DNA of 64,000 bases from the NCBI GenBank assembly GCA_019916065.1, contig CM034236.1, forward strand, positions 57,750,690 through 57,814,689, in the 5' to 3' direction. This document shows positions 1 through 13,300 of the stretch, in pieces. The position numbers and the translations under genes were made by a program. This stretch comes from Vitellaria paradoxa. Lineage: Eukaryota; Streptophyta; Magnoliopsida; Ericales; Sapotaceae. How positions within the stretch are numbered: position 1 is the stretch's first letter; the number at the start of each line of letters is the position of its first letter. Under the pieces are notes generated by a model. The model saw nothing but the letters and a program-made list of their open reading frames with translations. It ran no database searches and had not been told where the DNA came from.

Positions 1-327
1 ATCAAATTAGGTGGTAGACATTGTTCAACCATTTGTTGCGAAGTTCTTCTGTATTAAAGAGGAGAAAGCAGTAAAGATTGATTTAAAAAGTTCACTTCAA
101 ACAGTGGAATGCTTTAAAATTTTATTGAGCAAAGGGCATTGAGAGTATAAAATAGTATTATAAATAACTAAGTTCTCCTTCTCCCAAATAACTTAAACTT
201 TAGGTGAGATGATGGCTAAAATTAGTGGCGTGTCTTGTTAGAAGGGTGGTATCCACTTGACGACTTTTTAATATAATTCTTTGTCTACTTATTAAAATAT
301 ATATATATATATATATGGTATTAGAAC

Positions 328-345
328 AGGCAAAGATCCTGAGTT
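328..345. repeat. Target-site duplication, left of LINE
   Basis: aggcaaagatcctgagtt; the partner at 742-759 differs at one base. Confidence 0.85.
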
Positions 346-741
346 TTCCTGAAAATTATATATATATATATGTGTGTGTGTGTGTTTTCCTGAAAATTTT
401 AAAAGTTTTTTTTTAGCTTGGTGGGGACATCCACTGGGAAGGAGGAAGAAAAAGATATGGAATTTGGCCCCCTTTTGTCTTTTTTGGATGATTTGGAAGG
501 AGCGTGACAGGCGGATATTTGATAACATAGAGAGGACTGTTTTGCATGCCAAAAGTTTATTCCTTTCTTATTTGTACAGTTGGGTAGAAGAGGGGAAAGA
601 GATAGACCTTTGTTCCTTTCTATATTTTATTGCTAGCATGCAGTGAGTAGGCGATAATTGTATTCTTGTAGCTTTCTATTAGCATCATTCTGATGCTTAT
701 AATAAATCTTACTTATCTTTTTCAAAAAAAAAAAAAAAAAG
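346..741 (+). mobile_element. 5'-truncated L1 LINE with target duplication
   Basis: Residues [20 protein letters not shown], read at 374-646, are the zinc-binding RVT C-terminal segment of plant L1 ORF2. The tail ends cttatctttttc followed by 17 A at 724-740. Flanks 328-345 and 742-759 (aggcaa[a/g]gatcctgagtt) match at 17 of 18 bases. The 5' part contains an AT/GT microsatellite and a doubled ttttcctgaaaatt. Confidence 0.85.
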
Positions 742-759
742 AGGCAAGGATCCTGAGTT
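742..759. repeat. Target-site duplication, right of LINE
   Basis: aggcaaggatcctgagtt, directly after the poly(A) run; pairs with 328-345. Confidence 0.85.
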
Positions 760-876
760 CAAACCTTCGCTTGATAGTCAATTGTTGTATTTGTTTGGCC
801 TTGTTAAAAAAAGGTTAGTCCAGTCACATGTGAGGGGCATGTTGAGATTATAAAATAATATTATAAATTACAAAGT

Positions 877-991
877 GAGCACAGCTGTTGGCTCAAGTGG
901 TAGAAGCCCTCCTCAAGTCTGCTCACCACCTGGGTTCAAAACCCGGGGTAATCCCCCCTTCCCCCGCTTAACTATCAAAAAAAATATATAT
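877..991 (+). mobile_element. tRNA-derived SINE
   Basis: An A-box-like tggctcaagtgg at 889-900 and a B-box-like ggttcaaaacc at 933-943 lie about 32 bp apart, as in RNA polymerase III promoters of tRNA-derived SINEs. The end is A-rich and AT-rich. Flanks 863-876 (ataaattacaaagt) and 992-1005 (ataaaatacaaagt) are a 14-bp target duplication with one mismatch. The full SINE is about 115 bp. Confidence 0.8.
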
Positions 992-1223
992 ATAAAATAC
1001 AAAGTTGTCCTTCTTCTTAACAACGGGATGATAGGTAGCAATATGACAAGTCATATTTAAGTAGTGTTGTAATTACCTCATGCTGAACTTGTATACATTG
1101 TATTTGCACTGACAATGCAATGCATCTCATTTTACCAATCTACTGTGGAACAACAATGAAACAATACTGACTACTACCCTGGAAGCTTGCAGTGCGATTA
1201 ACAAGCTCTCTTGCAACATGCAG

Positions 1224-1358
1224 ACTAGAGCAGAGAAAGAGGACTATCTGCATATGATCAAACATGGGCATTTGGACATTATAGTTGGAACTCACTCGCT
1301 TCTTGGTAGTCGTGTTGTGTATAATAATCTAGGCCTCCTTGTGGTTGATGAGGAACAG
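1224..1358 (+). CDS. MFD: Mfd/TRCF exon with helicase motif II
   Basis: Forty-five codons in phase 0, from [13 protein letters not shown] to LLVVDEEQ. The acceptor is gcag at 1220-1223 and the donor GT at 1359. It contains the GTHSLLGS segment and the DEEQ Walker B box that binds Mg-ATP. An ATG at 1218 lies just before the acceptor and is intronic by this model. The preceding exon, with Walker A, is outside the window. Confidence 0.93.
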
Positions 1359-4300
1359 GTTTGCTTCCTATATATATATTTGCATTTAATTTTCTCCCGT
1401 ACCTACATTAGATACATGGATCCTCTAATTTTTTATAATATTTTAAAAAATAGTAGATTTAATTTCATATGAAGAAAATTTTCTACTTTTTCACATCAAT
1501 AGAAGATAAAAATCTAATTTCTTTTATATAAATGTTATCTAATTTCAAGAATATTCTTACATAATAACCAAATCTTATATCATTATATTGTGCAATTTAT
1601 ATTATATATTTGAATATTTACTACTTGTTCATGTATCCATACCCAACTTTTCACATTCTAATGGAAAATACTGTTGGGCCAGAAAAATATACCAGGAAGT
1701 AAAACCAGAGTGATGTAACAATGGTAGAGTTGTAATAAGAATATACTTTTCTAGGTTTATTGTTTGCAAATGATAGGCCGTAAGTGTCCCACATCATTCT
1801 GGTTTTTTTCTTCTGGCAGATTTTTGTGGTTGTGCCCAATATTCTAAATTTAAAATTTTGAGAGGTCTAGTACGTAAACACATCTCGTATCCGAGAACAT
1901 GGTTCCTAGCAATGATAGAAACACATAGTTAGATAAAAGTGAAGATTTGTGGATCTTGTGAGGTTACTTTTACAATCAACCATTTTTGTAATTGTCTTTT
2001 TTTTCCCCTTTTATATTCAGTTAAACTTATAGGGCACTGATGTTTACATGGAGAAAATCATTTCCTGGGGCTAGGTTCTTGAAAGGGCACTGTTGATGAT
2101 GAATTGTAGGGCTGAACTACAACTCATAACTTCCTTTTCAACTTTACAGTTGTCAGACATTTTGATGAGTATACAATTTTGATAGCAAAACACTTTTGCC
2201 TCTGAGAAGAAACATTTCCTTGTCTTCAAAAATTCTTTGATTCCTCTCTTTCCACACGACCCACAACAAACAAAATAAACTGTTGTGCCATGCTCTTCTG
2301 CCTTTCTTCCTTGGTCTTGAACCCCACCAAACTTAAAACAAACTTTTGATTACTTTAGGGAACACCCATTGAAAAATCTACATAGCACTAGATCCTATAA
2401 CTCTTTAGTTGGCTACCTTAATCTTTTTCCTTTGTTCATTTTTCTCAAGGGTTATGCTTTTTGTTAGGTTATCTGATATTAGATCATTCTTTACAATTTT
2501 AGTCGTGTAATTTTAGGTCTAGCCTTTGCCTTTTTTGCACCTACTTGGATTTAATCACTATTCCTTATTGGTACATTTTTAGGTTTACATTGGACATAAC
2601 TGTTAGGGATATAAGATATTGTAAATCTAGAAAATTGTTCTCTTGATTATTTTCCTTTCCTTCTTAGTATAGGGTTATGATATTCTACTGTCTTTTTCTA
2701 ACTTGTGTAGGTATTTTACAAGTATAAATTATACATAGAGACAACCCCAAGGCTGCAAGCCTTTAATTTAAACCTTGTTTTGTGACTTGATATAAAGTAG
2801 AGATCCTAAACACACTCTGCTTTCTTTGGGTTCTTGTGTCTATATCAATAAATGCTAGCAACATAGTCCTTGTGTTTGTATCAAGGATTCTAGTTATCTC
2901 TGCTATCAATCCCCTCGTTTCTTTTCATATATATCAAGCAAAGTCTTCTCATATAGCCATCATCATTGTCTAACAGTCATTGTTGTCATCATAGTAACTC
3001 AGAAACTCTTCAGCCACCGCTGTGAAGCTTTGTGGGATACACATTTGGTGATTCCGTAGTCAACTCAATCTCACCATACCTCTCACCTACTGTCGACAAG
3101 CCACGTTGACCAAAGAATATCACTAGCGAATGAGTCACGTGCTCCTATGCACGACCTTGGCCTAGGCAAGTACTATTTACTTGTAGGACTTCCGACTGCT
3201 TATGTAGCCAGATTTCATCATCAGCTGACCATCATTGTAATTGTCTGCCTCCTGCGATCTCTTTGATGTCATTTTCAGCACCTTTCAAGCTCTGGCAACA
3301 CTCCAGGACACTCTAACATCTTATTTCAGCCAGTCTGATCTCCATTGACGTTCAATTCAAGTATCATTTCAAGTGCTCTTCCCATGGAATCCTAAATAAT
3401 TGGTTCCACCATTTGCCTTAACCACTTGACTACTTGAAAGTTGAAGGGGAAGAATTATCTCCATTGGTCAAAGGCAGTCAAGATCACCTTAAACAGACTT
3501 GACATGTGCAAACATCCTAGTGAAACTACACCAGCATTAACCAAGAATACTTGTGATACTTGCATTCAAGATGATACGAGTATTGTAAGTCTTTTGTGGA
3601 ACTTTAGGGAGGCTGAGGTTCCAGATATGTGCACCCATTTGGATAGCTAACAGGTGATTTGAGACAATATTTTTTGTTGTATTCTAGTGATCTCAGTCAC
3701 ATCTGTAATGTCTCTAATGATTTTTTCAAGTTTCAATAGTTTGGTAAAACTCTTACTTAATATTTTGCCGCTTGGAGGAGGATATATGAGGAATTGAGTT
3801 TTCTTTAACCACCATCACTCGATATCACAGAGATGTAGAAAGAAAGAGAACAAATGGTTGTGCTTGATATCACTGAGATGTACAAGGAATTGAATTCTCT
3901 TTAATCACTATCAGCCGATATCACAGAGATGTAGAAACAAAGAGAGCAAGTGGTTTTGATTCGGAGTTTGAATATGTTTTGATTCGAAGTTTCCCTTCTT
4001 TCACTTGCTGAGATAGATTCTTGAGCCCCTGATAAATTACTTGTCAAAGCTCTCCTTTAGTTGAGTCTAAGTCCACTCGTTCTACAATTACTGGTCAGAC
4101 TAGAATTTCTGATGGGCATAGAACTTGAGATAATTGTGTAGGAGACTGCAACAATAAGGGCAAAGGGTCTTCCCCTATAACTATTGTCGAAAAGTTGGCC
4201 ATGTTAGCAAAAAGTCTTGGAAACTGTATGGTAACACAACCCACATGGCACATGCTACTACTTTTGATACAACTGTTTATACAGACGTACCTACCTAGTT

Positions 4301-7300
4301 GCAGTGAGACTATTTTATCTTTACTAGTGACTATTTTTGGCAAGGAATATTCTAAGTTCCTTCAGTATTAGCTCATTAGGCATCCATTCCTACTGCTTCT
4401 CTTGTGCATCAAGATCGAGGTACCATTTTGGGTACCTTTTTGTTTGTCTATTTGCATGCCCTCTTGTACCTTGGATTTTTTATTCTGGTGCTTCAGACCT
4501 ATTAGAATTGTCTAGAAGATTTTAGTTTAATTGTGTGATTTGTTTTCCTTTTAGCTATCCTTCCTTCTTTAATGTAATTTCTTATTATAAATGCAATGCA
4601 AGAGGAATGGAGAATTGATCCCTTCCAATCTCTTATTTCTTTCAACTAGTATCAGAGCACCGATCCAAGATTGAAATTAAAAAAAAAACCCAAACCTGTT
4701 CAGAGCTAAAACCCTAACCTCCACAGCTGTTCACTGTCACCACCACATTCTCTGGCCACCAGCATGGTCAGTAACTAACACAAAAGGCACTTTGTCGTCA
4801 ACTGACGAGACTCACCAAACCCTACTCAGCAGTTGCTAATGTTGAACCCTACAATAGCAGTCGTCACCCATCGCCTACTCAACACTCGTCAGCGTTGAAG
4901 GCACTTCAGCAGCACTCATTGATCATCAGCTTCATCATTGCTAAACACTAGCTCATCGCCATCACTTTGTTGTTGCCAAACCTTAGCTGCTGCTCGTCAG
5001 TTGTCACTTCAATGTCAATCGCTCATTGAAGATTGACACTCTAGTGTGCTTGTTTGATGATTTCTCTCGTTGATTGAAGCTATTGTGATGAATCACAACC
5101 TTAACTTGGATGATTCAAATTTGGTTTGGACGGTTCTATCCTTGATTGATGATTTTTGTTGCTGATTAAGGCCTTATGTTCCTTTGGCAGCCTCTGTTCT
5201 TTGTTTATTGTGACACCAAGAAGATTCTTGGTGTTGATATCTCACTGTTGACTATTATGGCCATACGATAGTGCTCTCTTTGATTTGCTGATTGGTGCTT
5301 GCTTCCAAGATTCTTTATTTGTGACTTGTTTTTCTGCTAATAATACATCATGTCCAAGCCAGATATTTTGACATCTGAGGCCCCAATCATTCAGTCAGCA
5401 TTTTTGTAGTCCATTGATGTTCCTTGCTCTATTACGCCAAAGAAATTGCATGGTACAAATTATTTGAGTCGGGCTCATGCAGTTAAGACTGTTCTTCGGG
5501 CTCTCATAGTGCTTTACGACCATCTTGGAAGATTGTTATGTCCTCTCTCAATCTGATTAGTGTCGCCTTTTTGTAAGAATGATTATGCAGTGCAGTGTCA
5601 GAAAACATAGGAACATGCATAGTGGTTTCAAAATCAGCAGTGAAAACTATAATGACTTTTTTGACATTTCTGTAGAAGGGAGACCAGAAGGAAAATGATG
5701 GGAAATGGGGTTTGAACACTCCAGATCTGCACCTTCTCGCTAATTTAGTTATTGATTCTGATGCTTGACTTGTGAAAGGGCATCTGACTTGCATTTGTGG
5801 CGCTTCTTTGCTTCACAGCGGTTTGGTGTCAAACAGAAGGAGAAGATTGCTTCATTTAAAACTTCAGTGGATGTTCTCACCCTTTCTGCCACACCTATAC
5901 CAAGAACCCTTTATTTAGCATTGACTGGGTTTCGTGACGCTAGGTAATTCTGAATCGTTAACCATTTTATGATTTATGGCCTTGTGTTAATAGAGTATTT
6001 TCAGTTCAATTCTGTTATTTTCTGGAGTGACTGTGGGAATGATATTAAAAAAGGGCACTCCAGTGCACAAGGTTTCCAGGTGGGAATGATATTGATGATA
6101 GCAAATTTCTGTGAAAAATATTGTTGTATTTATAAAGATCAATTTATATGCTTATCAAAAAAAAAATAAAGATCAATTTACATTTATTTATTTATTTTGA
6201 TAGGTCAATTTACATTTTTTAAGCTCACAAATTGTGCAAACTTAAACGCTGTGCTCTAATGACATCGAAATAGTATTGGAATCTACTATAAGAACAGTAT
6301 GGTTGGTTGGAAACTAAGGATATGAAGACATAATGGTATATTGCTTGGAGTTTGTGTCACTTAGTTATTCTTTTGGATTTAATAGCAGCACCCTCTAGCT
6401 GGCTCATCATATTTTTGTCAATGTTGACTGATGAATCCATAATATCATGCCATTCACAGTTACCTATAAAAAACAACATATATTGTACCATTCACAAATA
6501 TAGTGTGTATCCTTGGTTTGTTGTGATTATTATTATTATTATTACTTTTTTGGATGAATAAGAAAATTTATGCACCTAAAAGGCATTAAGAGAATGCCAT
6601 CCTGATACACTAAATTTCTCCCAAAACTGAACTGACAAATTCTCAACAAAGTTCTTTGTTTTGATTATTATTGTTGTTGTTGTTGTTGTTGTTATTTTGA
6701 TGAAAGAATATTATTTATTAGGAAGAGGAGGAGGTGGGGGACTCAAACCCACAACCTTTGGTCTGGGTGGGGTTGCTCTTTTCCCTTGGGTGAACCCCTC
6801 TCGTCTTCATTTGTTGTGATTATTGCTGTAGAGAAACTAATCTGATGAAAATACGGGAGTTACAAAAGTTCAACTGTATGAAATGGATCCTTTACTAATT
6901 TAGCTGTGCCGAAATGACATCTTATTGTCTCATCCTATTAGGAGATTCATATCAAGGACAAATTTGGGATACCAATGCATTTGCATCTTATTTGTTTTTT
7001 CTCAGTTTAATTTCAACTGCACCCCCTGAAAGAGTTCCTATAAGGACCCATCTTTCAGCATACAGTAAAGAAAAGGTAATGTCAGCAATCAGGTATGAGC
7101 TGGACCGTGGTGGCCAAGTTTTCTATGTTCTGCCTCGTATTAAAGGTAACATATTTACCAGTCATTTTCAATATAATTACAATAATGTCATTTTCTTTCC
7201 TCATGGGCAGTATGATACATTTGTATCATCTAACATGCATTTGTTTGGTTTGCTGTTATATGATAAAAAGTAAGATACGATAGAATGATAGATTCTAAGG

Positions 7301-10300
7301 GCATACATAACAGGTGCATAATGCACCATTTTCTGATGTAATATTTGATATTGCATTTTCTATATCTATGAAGGGGCTAGTGTGATAATTTGTCCTCTTC
7401 TTTTCATCTAAATATATTGTTTCATACACTAATTAGTATACAGTGTAACTCGGTTCTTTCATTACTGACTGAAATGAGATTTAACCAGCTCATCATCATT
7501 TTATGCTCAACTCAGAGTCCTTAACAACTTTGGTTGGTTTGATAAGGAGGCAGCTAAAGAATCAACTTGAAATGCTAAAGATGAAAATCTGTAATTGAGC
7601 ATTTTGCATTTGTTTGCCCTCCCCAGACCCTATAATGTGGGAGGCTTGTGCATTAGATTGCCATTTTTAATTAAAACTTGATGTGCGTTTCACTACCATC
7701 TTCAGGACTTGAAGAGGTGATGGAATTTCTTGAACAGTCTTTTCCAAATGTTGAAATTGCTATTGCTCATGGAAAGGTGAAATTTATTTTCTTGATGTAA
7801 CATGTTTTATAATTAAGTTTGCTTTTATATTTTTCAAATTGGGGCCTACAACAGAACTTCCATATTGTGAATAATTGACATAGTCCCTTAATTTTTGATC
7901 AAGGGTCATTAATTTGTTGATCCTCGATAGAAAATTAAGAAAACTTGATTTTGAAAGTTTCTGTTTTTATTTTCTTGGGAAAATAAAGCTATTTGTACTA
8001 ATAATATTTGCTGTAGTTGTCTATTTGCTATTGCATGTTGATTGATTTAGTGTGCACAATGCATCCCCAGCATGGGTGTGACAGGTAGAAATATGTCTGG
8101 GAAACTTACAGGATAACTGTTTGTTCTAATGAGAAGCTTTATGTTCTTCTTATGTGGGATTTTAGATTTAGTGTAATATGATTTTGCATATGCATCCCTT
8201 CCTTATGTAGATATCCTACTTCAATTAGCTCTTTACATGTTAATATGACCGAGGATAGTTTCTTCTAGTCATCTTCCACAATTTCATTTTTATTATGACC
8301 TCTCTATCATATCAGCATAATAGGCAATTGATATTTTTGCATGAAACCACCTTTTAGTTAAAAATGAGTTTAATTTTTCAAACCCTTAGAAAGAAAAAAA
8401 GTCAAACTCTAAATGCTAGAAGTATTTTTGTATTGATAATAAGGGATTTTTATTTTATTCATTTCCTAGTTTGTGCGTGATTATGTAGGATTCCTTTCCC
8501 ATATTGTACATGATTCCTTCTATTATAAATATAGGCCTAGATTCCCAGTTATCATGTCCAATTTTTCCTATGTCTTTGTACTTCAACTTGGTATCAGAGC
8601 ACTCTCACTCTCTCTTTCTCTCTCTCTCTCTCTTCCAATTTAGGTTCTTGTGTCTGTAATCAAGAAACCATAGCCGTCTTAGTTCTTATGCTTGTATGAA
8701 TCCTTAGCCCCGCTATCACCCAACCTTAGTTAATTCACATCCCATCGCTAGAAAACCCAGCCGACCACATCGGAAACCTTCTTGATCGCTGACAAGCCTC
8801 TCTCACTGCTCGATTTTTTTTTTTTTTTTTTTTCAGCATCGTTGTTTCCCACTGGTAACAACCCCACCACTAGTTGTCAGAGATAACAACTAACCACCTA
8901 TAGAGGATAATTGTTGATGACCACTTTTAGCCAAACAAAAAATTACATGAATCTCCCATGCACCGTCAAAATTCAAGCTTGTGGGATCTACTCTAATTAG
9001 ATCCCACCGATGTGTGACAATGCTTTAGAAACCCTATCAAACCACAGTTGCTCCTTTGCTCGCTGCTTGTGGTTTCTCCAAGTGTAAGAAATTGTGAGCA
9101 GTATAACCCGGTGAAGTACGAATCATATCCAGAGGGAGAAATATTGATTACGCTCTGACCTTTCTTAATACAAGTAATTTAAATAATCTAATGTAACTAT
9201 TGTTTTTGTTGTTTATAGGAAAAGGTAACCACTACTTAACTCTAGTTTCATAGAGTGGAGAAGCCAAGACATAACTGTAGATTTTTCTGCATCTTATTGG
9301 CAATGTTTGGAATCAGAAACATTTGGTTCTTTAATCTTCCCAACCAGATAACATCTCTTTTGTTTACCCATCGATCACGCTGTTCGTTGAAGGTTACAAT
9401 AAACCGGTGGGGTTCCAAGTTGCCAAAAAAAAAAAGAAGAAAAAAGGTGCCTATATCAGTTGTCAAGAGATTGGAAATTTTCGACAGGAGGAAGCAATTA
9501 TGGAGGTTTGCTTGTAAGTGATCTAGTTTGTGGAGGCAAATTGTAGTTGCTAAATATGGCATCTCCCAGGAGCATTGGATGACCAAAGAAGTTAAAAAAG
9601 TCTGGAAAAGTGGAGCACCTCCAAAAGTTGCTTTTGCATGGTATTTGGTTCATTGTAGAACACTCATTGTTGATAATCTTACTAGAAGAAGGCGAACAAT
9701 TGTTAATTGGTGTTGCCTATGCAAAAGGGATAGAGATTTCATTAATCATCTTTTTTATTCACTGTTCTTGGACTAAAGAATTTTGGGACTTGATCTTATC
9801 TTGTTTTAGTATGCACTGGGTGTTTATGAGGGAGGCCTAGTAAGCTTTGATGCATCGTGGGGTGCTAACTAAAAGGGTAAAAAGAAGGCGTGGTGTTTTA
9901 TTCCATTTTGTCTAGCATGGTTAGTTTTGGAGGAGAGAAATAATAGTTGCTTTCGTGATCCCAAGTATTTATGCCTAGGTTGAAAAGCTTTTTGCTGAGA
10001 GGTTTATACATTTGGTTGTGTTAGGGCATCAAGCCAGGCTTAGCGAATTTTTTGTATTTCATTGAGCACATGTAGAGTAATTGATATACATGGGTGGCAT
10101 CCTTGATGCTTTTCAATACAATTTTTTCACTTACCAAATAAAAAAAATTAATAGTATAAAAGTGTTGACTGCGACCAAGCAAGGTAATTACTTCTATTGC
10201 TTCACAATTGTGATTTTCAAGGTACGGCTACTATTATGGGTTCTTTTCACCACTACAGGAACTGTTAGAGATCTAACTATTCTCAGACATAGCAGACAAA

Positions 10301-13300
10301 GTCCAACACAATTACAAAGTGAAGCATCAACCTGGCAATGTAGTAAGCAATCACCCACATATCATAACAAACTCAAATACAAGCCAAAAATGAAGGAGGC
10401 AGACCTTAGGAGATTTTAACATAAAAACAACACCAAACCAATCAATGCATCAATACCTTGCAACAGAAAATGTACCCTCACGGCAGTCAAATTGAATAAA
10501 AAGACGCCCACCTAATTAGCGTTTACTAAACAAACTACCTGAGCTAGGCATGACTGAAGTTATTCTTTACAAGGCATTTACAAATGGAACATATCTCCAT
10601 GCTTGTTGGACTTTCAATTCTGAACATTTTTTTTTTTTTAATTAACCATCAAATACCTGGGTCAAAACAAATGACGTTGGATCAAGATGAAAATTTATCC
10701 ATAGGTAGAGCAAAGGGAGACCAGATAGTGCAGCTTGATTGGAATAATGTATAGATTGGAATAACGTATACAATGGTGATGAAAGTACAACTTTTCTTGA
10801 TTCTGGGCTTCGTTTAATCTTTGATTATTTGATCGTATTGCCACACATCATTATCTTTATGAGAGTATGTCTATGTAATACGCACCAAGTATTATCATTG
10901 TCCATCAACGTAGAGACTACTAACGTAACAAGTGCATTTTCTAAACACCATTTTGTATGTGGGAGACCATCTACCTTCATATTCTTTTTTTTTGAAAAAG
11001 ATAAGTATTTATTATTTCAAAAAGCATAAATGAGCATCCGGATGATGCTTACAATAAACTATACAACACTGCCCAAACTAGTGATTAGCACAAATCATCA
11101 AGAAAATTCAAAAAGAAGCATAAATCAAGGTCCCATCCCTCTCTCACCCAGCCATACAAACAACTTAGAAATAAACTCTTAATCCTCAAAGTAGTCTTCG
11201 TATCATCTTCAAATATCCTCCTGTTGCGCTCTTTTCAAATTATTCAAAAAAGACAGAATGGAGCCAAGTTCCAAGTGTGTTTCTTCCTCTTGGCCAAAGA
11301 TTGACCCCACCAAAGCAAAAGAAAACTCCTAAGATCTTTCGAGAAACACAAATGAACACCAAAACAATTCAGTAACAAACCCCATAACTCAGTCGACCAA
11401 GAGCAGTGAATCAGTAGATTAGCAATAGATTCCTCTTGCTTTAGACACAGTGGGCATTGATTAGCTAGCCGATAGCCACGTTGCTGTAAATTGTCCATCG
11501 TCAAGATCTTACCTTTAGCTGCACACTAAGTGAAAAATATAACTCTAGTGGGGATTGCAGCTTTCCATATCTTCAGCCATGGAAAATTTTCTGCATTGTA
11601 ACCTTGCAAAAAGGAGTAGAAAGATTTCACAGAAAGGACCTTGCTCATTGAATGCTTCCAAATCATGACATCTGAAGACTTGGTCAAATTAACAAAACAT
11701 GGTAATTCCCTTAATAACATTAAGCTATCAAACTCCCAGTCATTCACATTCCTGCGAAGCAGCATAGACCAGCTGCTTTGATTGCCAATATCATTGCAGT
11801 AATCAAAGACACAAGCTTCTTTGTTAGCTGCAGTTGTATAGATTCCAGGGAAGACATCTGAAAGACAGCCAATACCTAACCAATCTTGCTTCCAAAATAA
11901 AATTATCTCTCTTTTCCCAGCTTGCCAAGAGATACAACGGCTAAAAGTCTACTAGATTTTTCTTATCCCTCTCAATAAACCATGACCATAAGGAGTCGAC
12001 ACAGAAGTAGAGGACCACCCTCCAAACTCTTCTCCATATTTGATAGCAATCAGCCTCTTCCAAAGTCTGTTATCCTCTTGAGCATATCTCCAAAGCCATT
12101 TCCCTAATAAAGTATCATTGTTTAGTTTCAATGGTCTAAATCCCACTCCTCCAGCCTCTACAAGTTTACAAATAGCCTTCCAGTTCACAAGACTATGCTT
12201 GTATACCTCCTCACTTCTTCTCCAAAGGAAATCTTTTTGCATCCTCTCCAACTCCTTAATTACCGAGACTGGGGCAGTGAATAGAGAAAAGAAATATGTT
12301 GGTAGGCTAGCTAAAACACTCTTAATCAATGTAATCCTAGCCCCAGTCGATGAGTATTTAAGCTTCCACCCTGCCAATCTACTCCTACATTTCTCCAAAA
12401 CAGGATCCCAAACTTGTTTTGAATTATAATGAGCTCCCAACGGCAAACCAAGGTAAGTGGTAGGAAAAGAACCAATCTTGCAACCCAATAAATTTGCCAA
12501 AGCACCCAAATTATCCATTGCACCGACTGCCATGATCTCAGACTTCTGAAGGTTAACTTTTAAACCAATGACCACCTCAAACCCCAATAATGTGCAGCGT
12601 AAATGTCCCAACTGCATCAAGTCTGCTCTACAAAATATAATTGCATCATCTGCAAATAGCAAATGAGATATGCTGAGTGGATATCTATTAGTGCCGACAG
12701 TAAAGCCTTCAATAAAACCAGCTACTTCAACTTGCTGTAACATCTTACTAAGAACTTCCATGACTAAGATAAAAAAGAAAGGAGAAAGCGGATCTTCTTG
12801 CCTTAATCCTTTGGGCCTTAACCCTCTGGAAGAAGCAAAAAAACCTTCAGGGGTACCATTGACCAAGATTGAGAATCTAGCAGTTGAAACGCACCATTCA
12901 ATCCATTGACACCATTTGCTGCCAAAGCCCATTCTTCCTAACAAGTAGATCAAAAAGTTCCAATTGACATGGTCAAAAACTTTCTCTAAGTCCAATTTAC
13001 AAACAGTACCTGATTCCTTACTCTTAGTCTTAGAGTCTAGAACCTCGTTAGCTACTAGAACAGCGTCCAAAATCTGCCTTCCTCCCACAAAAGCATTCTG
13101 TGAAGATGAGATCAGAGGATCCAAGATTTTCTTTAATCTGTTAGCAAGAACCTTGGAGAGGAGTTTATAAACAACCCCAACCAAACTTGTAGGCCTAAAA
13201 TCTTTAATATCCACAGCACTAGATTTCTTAGGGACAAGAGCAATGAATGTTGAATTCATACTTCTAACAAACCTGCAGCTTTGATGGAACTCAGTGAATA

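Larger units (their letters stand above)
121..1050 (+). mobile_element. TRIM-like remnant with nested LINE and SINE
   Basis: Two related blocks, about 139-225 (gagagtataaaatagtatta) and 845-876 resuming at 1006-1050, look like short LTRs. The second follows a purine-rich gtgaggggca. The interior holds wording like other TRIMs here (gatcctgagttcaaacc). A LINE fragment interrupts the interior and a SINE interrupts the second repeat. No clear primer-binding site or outer target duplication was found, so the class is an inference. Confidence 0.4.

Noticed and set aside
2440..2600. Possible second RTE fragment
   Set aside because: It shares only loose wording with 49290-49400 and gives no convincing RT reading.
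12118..12429. Plus-strand open frames across the LINE RT
   Set aside because: Antisense shadows of the minus-strand ORF2.
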